From the NCBI GenBank assembly GCA_002343715.1, contig DDSA01000068.1, positions 1 to 39,321 on the forward strand: DNA of 39,321 nucleotides, written 5' to 3'. This document shows positions 8,920 through 17,691 of this stretch, in pieces. The notes beneath the pieces are model-generated. The model did not search any database. It was not told the DNA's origin and saw nothing but the letters and a program-made list of their open reading frames with translations. The translations under genes were made by a program, and so were the position numbers. Origin of the DNA: Phycisphaerales bacterium UBA2402. Lineage in GTDB: Bacteria; Planctomycetota; Phycisphaerae; Phycisphaerales; UBA1924. How positions within the stretch are numbered: the first letter of the stretch is position 1; each line of letters starts with the position of its first letter.

Positions 8920-9055
8920 CCCTGTACCGACCCAGTACCTGAACCGCAAGATACTGCAGGCTTGATCGGGTTTCGGCGTCGAGTCGCGGCGCTGCCGTGA
9001 GGAACCGCGTGTTCCCGGCGGGCTCGCACGGGGTGGTTCCTACCCTTCCACCCTG

Positions 9056-9937
9056 ATGTCCGCACCCGCACACACAGCCGAACTGCGCCTGATGGGAGCG
9101 CCGATGTGTATCGGCGCTCTCATTTCTCCGGCAGCGCTGGTCCGAAACCTCTTGTCGCATCGGGCCCTGATCGTCCAGTTTGTCCGCCGCGAGTTTCTCG
9201 CCCGCAACCGCGGCAGTATTCTCGGCTTCTTCTGGACAATTCTGCATCCGCTGCTCATGCTGGCGGTGTACACCTTTGTCTTTTCGGTCGTCTGGAACGC
9301 CCGTTGGGTCGGGGGCGGGAGCGAGCAGGAATCGAGGAGTCTTTTCGCCATCGGGGTCTTCTGCGGACTGATCGTGTGGGAAATCTTCTCTTCCGGGGTC
9401 GGCGCGGCGGCCACGACGATCATCAATCACTCCAACCTGGTCAAGAAGGTCATCTTTCCACTCGAAGTACTCCCGCTTGCGAACATCGGCACCGGGCTGC
9501 TTGTGAGCGGGATCAGCCTTCTGATCCTGATCGCGGCGAACTCGATCATGGGGAACGGCTTCTCGACGACGATCTGGGCCTTGCCGTTCATTCTGATCCC
9601 GCTGCTGGCGCTGACGTGCGGGCTCGCGTGGTTTGTCGCGTCATTGGGTGTATTTCTGCGTGATCTTCGCCAACTGGTCGCGGGGATCCTCCTTCCGGTG
9701 CTGATGTTCACCTCGCCGATTTTTTATCCCGCGGAACGCGTGCCGACGGCATTCCGCTGGTTGATCGACTTCAACCCTCTCGCGTGCATCATCGAGAACG
9801 CCCGCGCGGTGGTTCTTTTTTCACGCCTGCCCGATTGGACCCGCCTGGGGATCGTGACCGCGGCCTCCCTCATCGTCATGCAACTGGGGTACGCCTTCTT
9901 CATGAAGAGCAAGCGGAGTTTCGCGGATGTTCTCTGA
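9056..9937 (+). CDS. wzm: ABC-2 type polysaccharide export permease (Wzm-like)
   Basis: This 293-residue membrane protein has a cytoplasmic N-terminal helix carrying FVRREFLARNRGSILGFFW, the usual entry motif of TagG/Wzm permeases. About six transmembrane helices follow. The segment LPVLMFTSPIFYPAERVP and the following DFNPLACIIENAR are characteristic of the family. It forms the inner-membrane channel for a lipid-linked glycan and pairs with the ATPase whose gene overlaps its last 11 bases. The start is not fixed: ATG 9056 gives an N-terminus slightly longer than usual, and ATG 9107 is an alternative. It opens a five-gene run of glycan genes in one direction. Confidence 0.88.
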   Translation: MSAPAHTAELRLMGAPMCIGALISPAALVRNLLSHRALIVQFVRREFLARNRGSILGFFWTILHPLLMLAVYTFVFSVVWNARWVGGGSEQESRSLFAIGVFCGLIVWEIFSSGVGAAATTIINHSNLVKKVIFPLEVLPLANIGTGLLVSGISLLILIAANSIMGNGFSTTIWALPFILIPLLALTCGLAWFVASLGVFLRDLRQLVAGILLPVLMFTSPIFYPAERVPTAFRWLIDFNPLACIIENARAVVLFSRLPDWTRLGIVTAASLIVMQLGYAFFMKSKRSFADVL

Positions 9938-11306
9938 ACCTACGGCCACTTCCCCGTGCGTGGTCCGCATCGAGAATGTCGGGAAATGTTACCACATTTA
10001 CGAACGCCCGCAGGACCGGTTGAAACAGGCTCTCTGGAGGTGGAAACGCACCTATCACCGGGAGTTCTGGGCGTTGCGGCACATCTCCTTTGAACTCCGG
10101 CGTGGGGAGTCGCTTGGCATCATCGGCCGCAACGGTTCGGGCAAGAGCACACTCCTGCAGATCATCGCGGGCACTCTCGCGCCCACCGAGGGTTCGGCGC
10201 GCGTGGCGGGCCGGATCGCGGCGCTGCTCGAACTGGGCAGCGGCTTCAACCCCGAGTTCACGGGCCGCGAGAACGTCCACCTCAACGCCGCCATCCTGGG
10301 CCTGTCACCACGCGAGATTGAGGACCGGTTCGATGCAATCGCGGGGTTCGCCGACATCGGAGAGTTTCTCGATCAGCCGGTCAAGACCTACAGCAGCGGC
10401 ATGATGGTCCGCCTCGCGTTCGCGGTGCAGGTGCAGGTCGAGCCGGACGTGCTGATCGTTGATGAGGCTCTGGCGGTTGGCGATGCGCTGTTCCAGAAAC
10501 GCTGCTTCCAACGGTTGGAAGAACTCCGCAATAAGGGTGTGGCATTGTTGTTCGTTTCGCACGATCAGGAGAGCATCCGCACGCTGACCAATCGCGCGAT
10601 CCTGCTCCACGAGGGCCGCGTGCGATCTTCGGGGACATCGGCCGAGGTCATTCTCGATTATCGACGGCTGCTCCACGAGGCCGAAGTTGCATGGGGCCGG
10701 CACCAGGTCGAAGACCACAAGGCCAAAGCCCGTGCCGCAGCGCCTCTCCCCGAACCCACGCTGGTCGGTGCCGGGACAAGCGGCGGGGGCACCGCCGATC
10801 GCTCCGGCTCACTCTCGTTCGGAAGCCGCGAAGCGGAAGTGGACGAGGTCGCCGTGCTGGACGCCGCGGGCGCCCCCACCTCGGTCTTCAAGCCCGGCGA
10901 CATCATGCGCGTCCGGGTCGGGTGCACCGTCCACCAACGCATGACCAATCTGAACATCGCGCTACGCATCCGCAATAAGCAGGGTGTGAAGATGTACTCC
11001 TGGGGAACGCTCAACCAGGACATCTCGATCTGGAGCGGTTTGGCGGAAGGCCCGATCTTCTGGGATCGAGCGTTCGAGGCCGGCGAGAGGGTGGTTGTTG
11101 AGTTCTCCTGCTCCTGCACGCTGGGAATGAACTTCTACGAAGTGCAGGCGCAGATTTCCCACGAACGGGACCGCTTCTACCGCGATCAGCACATGCTCCA
11201 CTGGGTCGATGAGGCCGCTCATTTTCACGTGGTGGTGCATCAGGACCATTACTTTTTCGGCGGGGTGACCGATCTTAGAATGAGGGCCGATGTCCACCCA
11301 GCCTGA
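9927..11306 (+). CDS. wzt: Polysaccharide ABC transporter ATPase with C-terminal glycan-binding domain (Wzt-like)
   Basis: This 459-residue protein has an ABC ATPase part (about residues 10-250) with Walker A GRNGSGKST (about 68-76), signature YSSGMMVRLAFA, Walker B VLIVDEALAVGD and H-loop FVSHDQES. The order and spacing match Wzt/TagH exporters. After a Pro/Gly/Ala linker (about 270-300), a beta-rich domain (about 305-455) resembles Wzt-C, which in O-antigen exporters recognises the modified non-reducing end of the finished chain. Such a domain implies that the glycan is capped before export, in line with the methyltransferases encoded next. The gene overlaps the permease by 11 bases and the next gene by 17. 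Confidence 0.9.
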   Translation: MFSEPTATSPCVVRIENVGKCYHIYERPQDRLKQALWRWKRTYHREFWALRHISFELRRGESLGIIGRNGSGKSTLLQIIAGTLAPTEGSARVAGRIAALLELGSGFNPEFTGRENVHLNAAILGLSPREIEDRFDAIAGFADIGEFLDQPVKTYSSGMMVRLAFAVQVQVEPDVLIVDEALAVGDALFQKRCFQRLEELRNKGVALLFVSHDQESIRTLTNRAILLHEGRVRSSGTSAEVILDYRRLLHEAEVAWGRHQVEDHKAKARAAAPLPEPTLVGAGTSGGGTADRSGSLSFGSREAEVDEVAVLDAAGAPTSVFKPGDIMRVRVGCTVHQRMTNLNIALRIRNKQGVKMYSWGTLNQDISIWSGLAEGPIFWDRAFEAGERVVVEFSCSCTLGMNFYEVQAQISHERDRFYRDQHMLHWVDEAAHFHVVVHQDHYFFGGVTDLRMRADVHPA

Positions 11307-14268
11307 GCGGCCATCCTCATCACCCGATTACGCCGATCTGTATGACGGCTATTGGCAGCGCCAAGACCGTTTCGGCAGCCACTCGTTCAAGGATGCCGGA
11401 GAAATCGCCCAACATATTCTGACCACATGCGGACCCGGCAAACTGCTCGATGTCGGGAGCGGCATGGGGCTGCTTGTCAGGGAACTGCTTACGCGCGGTA
11501 TCGATGCCTATGGCCTCGACGCGTCACGCGTGGCTGTGGACGCCTGCAACGCGCAAACGCCAGAGCGATTCATCCGCGGCTCGATCCTCGCGATCCCGTA
11601 CCCGGACAACGCCTTCGAGACGGTCGTTTCGACCGATTGCCTCGAACATCTGGCAGAGTCTGATGTTCCTACCGCGCTCGGGGAGCTGGCCCGAATCTGT
11701 CGCGGAGGGCTGTACCTTCGCATCGCGACACGACCCGATCGGGACAACACCTGGCACCTGACCGTCAGGGACCGCGCCTGGTGGGAGGCCCGACTCTTCG
11801 AGGCCGGTCTGCGCCGGCACCCCTTGATGCTCAGATGCACCGCCTTCGCCTCGCTCGAGGACGAGAACGGCAACTGCACGCTCCTCTTTGAACGCATCCC
11901 ACCGCAAGCGCAGCACCGCTTCCCGGCCACGTGGCTTGCGGAGAATCGCGATCTGCACATGGACATGCTCCGTGAATCGGGACGCCGCAGCGATGCGCAC
12001 ATCGCTCGGTACGCGCTCGCCGCGGAGCACGTCCGACCGGGCGACACGGTCCTCGATGCCGCCTGCGGGATGGGCTACGGCGCGGCCCTGCTCGCGAGGG
12101 GGAGCGAAGCCGCCCGCATCATCGGTGTGGACAACTCCGAAGCGGCCATCGGCTACGCCCGCGCCGCCTTCAGCGACCGGGGAGTGCCGACCGAGTTTCA
12201 CGTGGCCGATGCGACGCGGCTCGGGTTTCTCGCGGATGAATCCGTGGACCTTGTCGCGTGCTTCGAGACGTTGGAGCATGTCCCCGACCCCGCGGCCCTC
12301 CTGGCCGAGTTCCGCCGTGTTCTCACCCCCGGGGGTCGGATCATTGTCAGCGTGCCCAACAACTGGGCGGACGAGACCGGCAAGGATCCGAACCCGCATC
12401 ACCTGCACGTGTACACGTGGCCCGTGCTTCGAGATCAACTGGCCGCGGCGTTTATCCCTGAAAAACGCTGGCGACAGATCGCCGGCGGGGCTCGCCTGCT
12501 TACCGATCGCCCGCGGACGCTTGATGAAGTCGCGTTAGGCCCGCCATTCGATTCCCCGCATCCATCAGGGTCTCCAGCCATTGAGCCGGAGGCCGAGTGG
12601 TGGCTGACCCTGGGTATGAAAAGCCCGATCGGAGCGACCAAGGCCAACTACCGCGAGACCGTCTTTCCGCCATACACGGGACCGGACGGGGATTCGTTCA
12701 ACATCTCGGCATTTGCCCGTGACTACGACAACCCATGGCTCTTCCGGTCACTCATCTGCATCGGCCCGCGCCTGTCCCACGATGCGCAACGCGAACGACT
12801 GGCTCGTGAAGTCATCGCGACGGCACGCCCCGGTTCGGCGGATCACGGCGGAGCGGTCTGCGTTCTGGCGTATTGCATCCTGAACGCACCGTCGCCCGAA
12901 CGCATCGCTGATACCATCGCCCTGATTGAAGCATTCGATGCCGCCGCAGATCAGACGACACACACGTGGCGATGGCGTATCTCCAACCGATACATCGCGG
13001 CCCGGCTGCATCTTCTTCGCGGGGATCGAGCTTCGGCCAGAGAGGACTTTGTTCGCTGCGCGGGCATGGATGTCCTGCGCTTCAGCCCCTTGCTGGCGAC
13101 CAAGACGATCGACGCCTTCCGCCTCGCGGGGGTGCTTTCCGTATCCGATGGAAGGATCGAGGAAGCACGGGATGCGTTCCGACGAGGACTTGACGAGTGC
13201 CGGCGTGTCACACAAGGCCCTTGGACCAATATCGTGGGCGATCTCAGCCGCCCGCAGCCGTACGGGATGCACGAAATAGCGCAGGTCATGGACCTTGGCA
13301 GCCGGTGTACCGCCTGGCTCGGGGTCCTGGACCGCCTCACGGCGCAACCCGGTGAGGCGTGGCTGATCGCGCAGCGGCAGTCGTTCTCGGAAATGCTGTC
13401 CTGGGTGCTTTCGCTGCAACACAACGGCCGCTGGCTTGAGACACAACGCAGCACCTGGGAGCGTATCGCCCGCGAGCGGCATGACGAGATTCAACGACTG
13501 AACGAACTCCACCGTGCGGACCATAGCCTGCGCGCTCGCGTCGGCGAGCTCGAAGCGTGGAGCGCTGAACTCGCCGCCGCGAAGGCCTGGCATGAAGAGG
13601 AACATCGAAAGACACTCGCATGGGCGAACGAACTGAAGGCCGCCGCCGCGTGGCACGGCGAACAACTCGCTGCGAAAGACCGCGAGATAGAACGACTTCG
13701 ATCCGAGATCGATACCTCGCGCACCTGGACAGACGATCGGGCAGCGGCCGTAGCCTGGCACGAGAAGCACCGCCGGGACCTGGAAGAACGCCTGGCAACC
13801 GCTTCGGCAGAACTCGCGCAGTCTCGCGCGTGGGCCGACCAGCTGGCCACCGCCGTGGAGTGGCAGAAGGAACAGGCCGCCACCTGGGAGAAAACCGCCG
13901 CGAGGCACGCCGCCGCGCTCGACCAGACTGCCCTCTGGGGTCGCAATCTCGATGCGACCTTGCAATCCGAAAAAGAAGCACTCGCGCGTGCCCGCCACGC
14001 CCTCGAGGAAGCCCTCGCCGCCAGACGCGACACTGAAAACCGGCTCGCGGCGTGCCAACAAGAAACCGATCGTATCGCCCGTGAACTCAGGATCATCGAG
14101 GAGTCGCGGAATATGATGATGAGTGAGAACTCACACCTCTCCGCTGAACTGGGTCGCGTGACCTCTCTTCCCGTTCATCGCTTCGCGTTGGAGCGGTGGC
14201 GGAACAGGAATAATCAGAACTCGTCCGTCGTGGCCGACGGCCGTTCACCCGCCGCACCTGAGCGGTAA
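11290..14268 (+). CDS. Tandem SAM methyltransferase with helical middle and long Trp-patterned coiled coil
   Basis: This 992-residue protein holds two class I methyltransferase domains. The first has LLDVGSGMGLL at about residues 52-62 and TDCLEHL further on. The second has VLDAACGMGYG at about 253-263, the acidic VDNSEAAIGYA, and FETLEHVPDP. Residues about 425-700 are mostly helical and may contain TPR-like pairs. From about 720 to 965 there is a long Ala/Glu/Arg-rich coiled coil with tryptophans in strict heptad phase. The start overlaps wzt by 17 bases. I infer that it methylates the exported glycan, possibly terminating it, with the coiled coil as scaffold or ruler as in WbdD. No kinase domain like that of WbdD is apparent. 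The exact acceptor is unknown. Confidence 0.8.
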   Translation: MSTQPERPSSSPDYADLYDGYWQRQDRFGSHSFKDAGEIAQHILTTCGPGKLLDVGSGMGLLVRELLTRGIDAYGLDASRVAVDACNAQTPERFIRGSILAIPYPDNAFETVVSTDCLEHLAESDVPTALGELARICRGGLYLRIATRPDRDNTWHLTVRDRAWWEARLFEAGLRRHPLMLRCTAFASLEDENGNCTLLFERIPPQAQHRFPATWLAENRDLHMDMLRESGRRSDAHIARYALAAEHVRPGDTVLDAACGMGYGAALLARGSEAARIIGVDNSEAAIGYARAAFSDRGVPTEFHVADATRLGFLADESVDLVACFETLEHVPDPAALLAEFRRVLTPGGRIIVSVPNNWADETGKDPNPHHLHVYTWPVLRDQLAAAFIPEKRWRQIAGGARLLTDRPRTLDEVALGPPFDSPHPSGSPAIEPEAEWWLTLGMKSPIGATKANYRETVFPPYTGPDGDSFNISAFARDYDNPWLFRSLICIGPRLSHDAQRERLAREVIATARPGSADHGGAVCVLAYCILNAPSPERIADTIALIEAFDAAADQTTHTWRWRISNRYIAARLHLLRGDRASAREDFVRCAGMDVLRFSPLLATKTIDAFRLAGVLSVSDGRIEEARDAFRRGLDECRRVTQGPWTNIVGDLSRPQPYGMHEIAQVMDLGSRCTAWLGVLDRLTAQPGEAWLIAQRQSFSEMLSWVLSLQHNGRWLETQRSTWERIARERHDEIQRLNELHRADHSLRARVGELEAWSAELAAAKAWHEEEHRKTLAWANELKAAAAWHGEQLAAKDREIERLRSEIDTSRTWTDDRAAAVAWHEKHRRDLEERLATASAELAQSRAWADQLATAVEWQKEQAATWEKTAARHAAALDQTALWGRNLDATLQSEKEALARARHALEEALAARRDTENRLAACQQETDRIARELRIIEESRNMMMSENSHLSAELGRVTSLPVHRFALERWRNRNNQNSSVVADGRSPAAPER

Positions 14269-14317
14269 ACGGCGCAGTCTACGCTCTCTCTCACCCGCCT
14301 TTGAAATCGGAGTGTGC

Positions 14318-15022
14318 ATGACCGATCCTCGTGATGTCTTTGTATCCCGCGTCGTCCGCGGCAAATCCTTTGTGGAGGTAGGCGGATTATGGGGCACCGT
14401 AGCAGAGAAAGTATCGGTGGCGCACAGGGCGGGTGCGAGCCACGTGGCGATGTTCGATGTGACCCCTGAAGGTGAGGAACTATGGACGAAGTTTCACTCA
14501 CGATTGAAGGACCTCGGCGTGCCCGGATGCGAGTGCTACGTCGGAGATATCGCGGTGTACAAGGGCCGTCGCTACGACGTGGTCCACTGTGCCGGTGTCC
14601 TGTATCACCACCCCAATCCCCTCGAGATTATTACCGGCCTCCGCCGCATGACCGCGGAGTACCTGATCCTCACATCGTGCATCACCGCGACGCACATCGA
14701 AAACGCCGAGGGCGTGCTGGAAGTTCCCGAGTCGGGGGTGCTGTTCATCCCCGGACTGACCGATTCGGAGCGCCGGGTTCTTGCCGCGTATTGGGCTTCA
14801 TACGGGGTTCATGCCGAGGGCATCACGCACCCCTGCAACTATCGCCTCAACGAACTCAACGCCTCTGATATGGGTCCCTGGTGGTTCCTGCCCACCGCTC
14901 ATGCGATGCGCTCTCTCGCACGGGTATGCGGGTTCGACGTGATCGACGAACAGACGTGGTGGAACAACAATGCGCACACTCTGCTGTGCCGAGCCACAGA
15001 GACGGGCATCGTGGTTCACTGA
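14318..15022 (+). CDS. Class I SAM-dependent methyltransferase, small
   Basis: This 234-residue protein shows a methyltransferase core: SFVEVGGLWGTVAEKV as motif I, MFDVTPEGEELW with the acidic ribose-binding position, and YDVVHCAGVLYHHPNPLEII, which resembles motif IV/post-II of small-molecule or sugar methyltransferases (compare CmoB-like enzymes with LYHRxxP). I chose ATG 14318, with GGAG about 8 bases upstream; a GTG two codons earlier is possible. It lies 49 bases after the tandem methyltransferase and 24 bases before the glycosyltransferase, so it probably modifies the same glycan or a sugar precursor. The motif I glycines are shifted compared with the usual DxGxGxG, so cofactor use should be treated as likely, not proven. 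Confidence 0.75.
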   Translation: MTDPRDVFVSRVVRGKSFVEVGGLWGTVAEKVSVAHRAGASHVAMFDVTPEGEELWTKFHSRLKDLGVPGCECYVGDIAVYKGRRYDVVHCAGVLYHHPNPLEIITGLRRMTAEYLILTSCITATHIENAEGVLEVPESGVLFIPGLTDSERRVLAAYWASYGVHAEGITHPCNYRLNELNASDMGPWWFLPTAHAMRSLARVCGFDVIDEQTWWNNNAHTLLCRATETGIVVH

Positions 15023-15046
15023 GCCTGAAACCTCCTCACTACGAAC

Positions 15047-17593
15047 ATGATCGACCCGCGTACTCCCGATTTCTCTCTCGTGCCCGGAGACACGCGTCGG
15101 CCGCGCGCCTTCTTCCGCGCCGCCTCCCCTGCCTCGCCCGCGGTGTCCATTGTCACACCGTACTACAACGACAACGCCTACCTCGCTCAAACCGCGGCGT
15201 CGGTGCTCGGACAGTCACTCCAGAACTTTGAGTGGATCATCGTTGATGACTGCTCGACCAACCCTGAGGCGGTTGCCGCACTCGGCACACTCGCCGCAAC
15301 CGATTCACGGATCCGAATCGTCCGTGCGGAAAGAAACGGCGGCCCCGGCGCAGCCCGGAACCTCGGTTTTCGCCATGCTCGCAGCGATCTTGTTTATCAA
15401 CTTGATGCCGACGACCTGCTCGAGCCTACCGCGGTCGAGAAGTGCGCCTGGTACCTTGCCACGCATCCCGATGCAGCGTTCTGCAACGGCTATGAAAGCG
15501 GGTTCGGCGCCCAGGAATACACCTGGCCCAACGGATTTCACACGCCTCATCTCTTTCTCGAAGCCTGCCCTGTCGGCGCTCACGCCGTGATGGTGCGAAA
15601 GTCAGCGCACGACAGGGTTGGAGAGTACGACGAATCCATCCGGGGCGGCATGGAAGACTGGGAGTTCTGGCTCCGCGCTGCGGACAAGGGTGTATGGGGC
15701 GACACCATCCCCGAGTACCTTGCCTGGTACCGCCGCCGCGAGAACCACGCGGCTCGATGGGCCGACTGGGACGGCGGCGAAAAGCAAAGACGCTTTCACG
15801 CCGGACTGCGCGAGAAATACGCTCGTCTCTATCGCGAAGGCATGCCCCACCCAGTGCGGCCGCCGTCCCTTCCCTTCGATGTCATTAGCCCTGAGCCACC
15901 TTTCTCAAATCCGCTTGTGAAGGATCGCCCGCGCATCCTCATGGTGCTCACATGGTTCACGATGGGCGGGGCGGACAAATACAACCTGCGGATGACCGAA
16001 CAGTTCGCCCGACGAGGGTGGGATATCACGCTCGCGGGTACTCTGCCCGGCGACCAGAGTTGGCTGCCTCAGTTCGCCTCTTTGACGCCCGATGTCCACG
16101 TGCTGCCTCACTATCTGCCGCACAACGCTCGGCCCCTCTACCTGCGCTACCTCATCGAGTCGCGGGATCCTGACGTTGTACTGATCTCAAACAGTGAACC
16201 AGGCTATCTCTTTCTTCCTTACCTTCGGGCGCATTGCCCCCGCCCCGCGTACGTGGACTACAACCACATGGAGGAACCATATTGGAAGAACGGCGGCTAC
16301 CCGCGCTATGGAGCCGCGTGTCAGGAACAACTCGACCTCAATATCGTTTCATCACGCCACCTCAGAAACTGGATGGTGTCGCGTGGGGCTTGCGCCGAAC
16401 GTATCGAGGTCTGTACCACGAACGAAGATCCACAGCAGTGGAAACCCGATGCGAATCGCCGGCGTGAAACCCGCGAGAAGTTGAACATCGACGGGACCAC
16501 ACCCGTCATGCTGTACGCGGGGCGTATCTGCGAACAAAAGCAGCCCGTTGTCTTTGCCGCAACGCTCTCGAAACTGCATCAGGCCGGGCTCGAGTTTGTT
16601 GCTCTCGTGGCCGGCGACGGTGTTGACTTACCGGCTTTGAAGGAAGCCTGCACCGGGGGCGGGTTCGCTTCCAAGGTGCGATTCCTCGGCGCGGTGCCAA
16701 ACGCCGAAATGCTCAACCTCTCCGCCGCCGCGGATATCTTCTTCCTCCCGTCTCTTTGGGAGGGTATTTCTCTCGCCGTGTACGAGGCGATGAGTGCCGG
16801 TCTTGCGATTGTCGGTGGCGACGTCGGCGGTCAGCGTGAACTCGTTTCGCCCGAGTGCGGCTCACTCATTCATCGTTCCACACACGAGCAGGAGGCAGCC
16901 GATTATGCCGCTGCGCTTACCCCGCTCATCGCGGACCCATCGCTCGCCCGCCGCATGGGCGAGGCGAGTCGCCGCCGCATCATCGACCACTTCCAACTCT
17001 CGCACATGGGTGATCGCATGGAAGCACTCATGACGCTCGCACGCCAGAACGCCGCGAAGACCCCACGCCCACAGCTGCCAATCTCCACCACGCACGAGAT
17101 CGCTGAACGCGGCGTGGAATATCTGCGCATCCACGAGTTTTGTGATTATCTCTGGGTCGAGCGAGAGCGCATGCGCCAGGCCGTGGGCGGTGCTCCGACG
17201 ACTCAACCTCCGGCGGGGTCGCTCCAACCCGAGTCTGCCGCAGAACTTGAACTCGCGTATCTTGAGCGCAGCAAGCTTTTCGGCTTGGTTCTCGCCGCGA
17301 AATCAACCCCGATCTACCGTGCCATGGCCCGTTTTCGCTGGGGAGCCAACTGGAGTTTGACGGACCCCAAAGAGCCCGCCGCGCAGCGGCTGGCTCGAAT
17401 CAAGGCGAGCCGATCCTACCGGCTGATCCAATCCCTGAAATCAACCGGCATTTACCGCTTTTACGCGCTGCGGAAGTACGGTAATCTGGGCGTTTCTTCC
17501 GTTTCACCAACACACCTCAATGGCGTCGCCACCGATGCACGAAGGCTGGAAGCAGCCCATCGCTCGCGAGCCAAGATACCGCCGCCGGATTGA
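15047..17593 (+). CDS. Bifunctional glycosyltransferase: GT2 domain followed by GT4 domain
   Basis: This 848-residue cytoplasmic enzyme has two catalytic modules. Residues about 28-240 are a GT-A/GT2 domain: VSIVTPYYND, IVDDCST, GGPGAARNLG, the metal-binding QLDADDLLEP and the catalytic-base region GGMEDWEFWLRA. Residues about 290-660 are a GT-B/GT4 domain, with LTWFTMGGADKYNL at its start, LYAGRICEQKQP, and the donor motif EGISLAVYE (E-x7-E). The C-terminal 190 residues match nothing I know and contain two copies of K-S-T-x-I-Y-R-x2-A (at about 752 and 798). Two transferases in one chain suggest a polymerase making an alternating linkage, or sequential addition of two sugars. It closes the glycan locus; a hairpin encloses its stop codon. 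Confidence 0.88.
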   Translation: MIDPRTPDFSLVPGDTRRPRAFFRAASPASPAVSIVTPYYNDNAYLAQTAASVLGQSLQNFEWIIVDDCSTNPEAVAALGTLAATDSRIRIVRAERNGGPGAARNLGFRHARSDLVYQLDADDLLEPTAVEKCAWYLATHPDAAFCNGYESGFGAQEYTWPNGFHTPHLFLEACPVGAHAVMVRKSAHDRVGEYDESIRGGMEDWEFWLRAADKGVWGDTIPEYLAWYRRRENHAARWADWDGGEKQRRFHAGLREKYARLYREGMPHPVRPPSLPFDVISPEPPFSNPLVKDRPRILMVLTWFTMGGADKYNLRMTEQFARRGWDITLAGTLPGDQSWLPQFASLTPDVHVLPHYLPHNARPLYLRYLIESRDPDVVLISNSEPGYLFLPYLRAHCPRPAYVDYNHMEEPYWKNGGYPRYGAACQEQLDLNIVSSRHLRNWMVSRGACAERIEVCTTNEDPQQWKPDANRRRETREKLNIDGTTPVMLYAGRICEQKQPVVFAATLSKLHQAGLEFVALVAGDGVDLPALKEACTGGGFASKVRFLGAVPNAEMLNLSAAADIFFLPSLWEGISLAVYEAMSAGLAIVGGDVGGQRELVSPECGSLIHRSTHEQEAADYAAALTPLIADPSLARRMGEASRRRIIDHFQLSHMGDRMEALMTLARQNAAKTPRPQLPISTTHEIAERGVEYLRIHEFCDYLWVERERMRQAVGGAPTTQPPAGSLQPESAAELELAYLERSKLFGLVLAAKSTPIYRAMARFRWGANWSLTDPKEPAAQRLARIKASRSYRLIQSLKSTGIYRFYALRKYGNLGVSSVSPTHLNGVATDARRLEAAHRSRAKIPPPD

Positions 17594-17604
17594 AACCGGC
17601 GGTG
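17580..17604. terminator. Hairpin spanning the glycosyltransferase stop codon
   Basis: CCGCCGG (17582-17588) and CCGGCGG (17596-17602) form a perfect 7-bp stem, extendable by a G-T and a C-G pair, with the TGA stop (17591-17593) in the loop. No T-run follows, so rho-independent termination is uncertain. It marks the end of the glycan operon. Confidence 0.35.
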
Positions 17605-17691
17605 CGCCTCTTGCGAAGAACTCAGGTACGGCGGTCTCTCGCCTGCACTCATCAACCGCCTTTCCCTCTCACATCGGGGTACCTTTCAATC

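Noticed and set aside
12748..14061. Minus-strand frames opposite the coiled-coil region
   Set aside because: Low-complexity mirror of the Ala/Glu/Arg-rich coiled coil; no start signal or domain.
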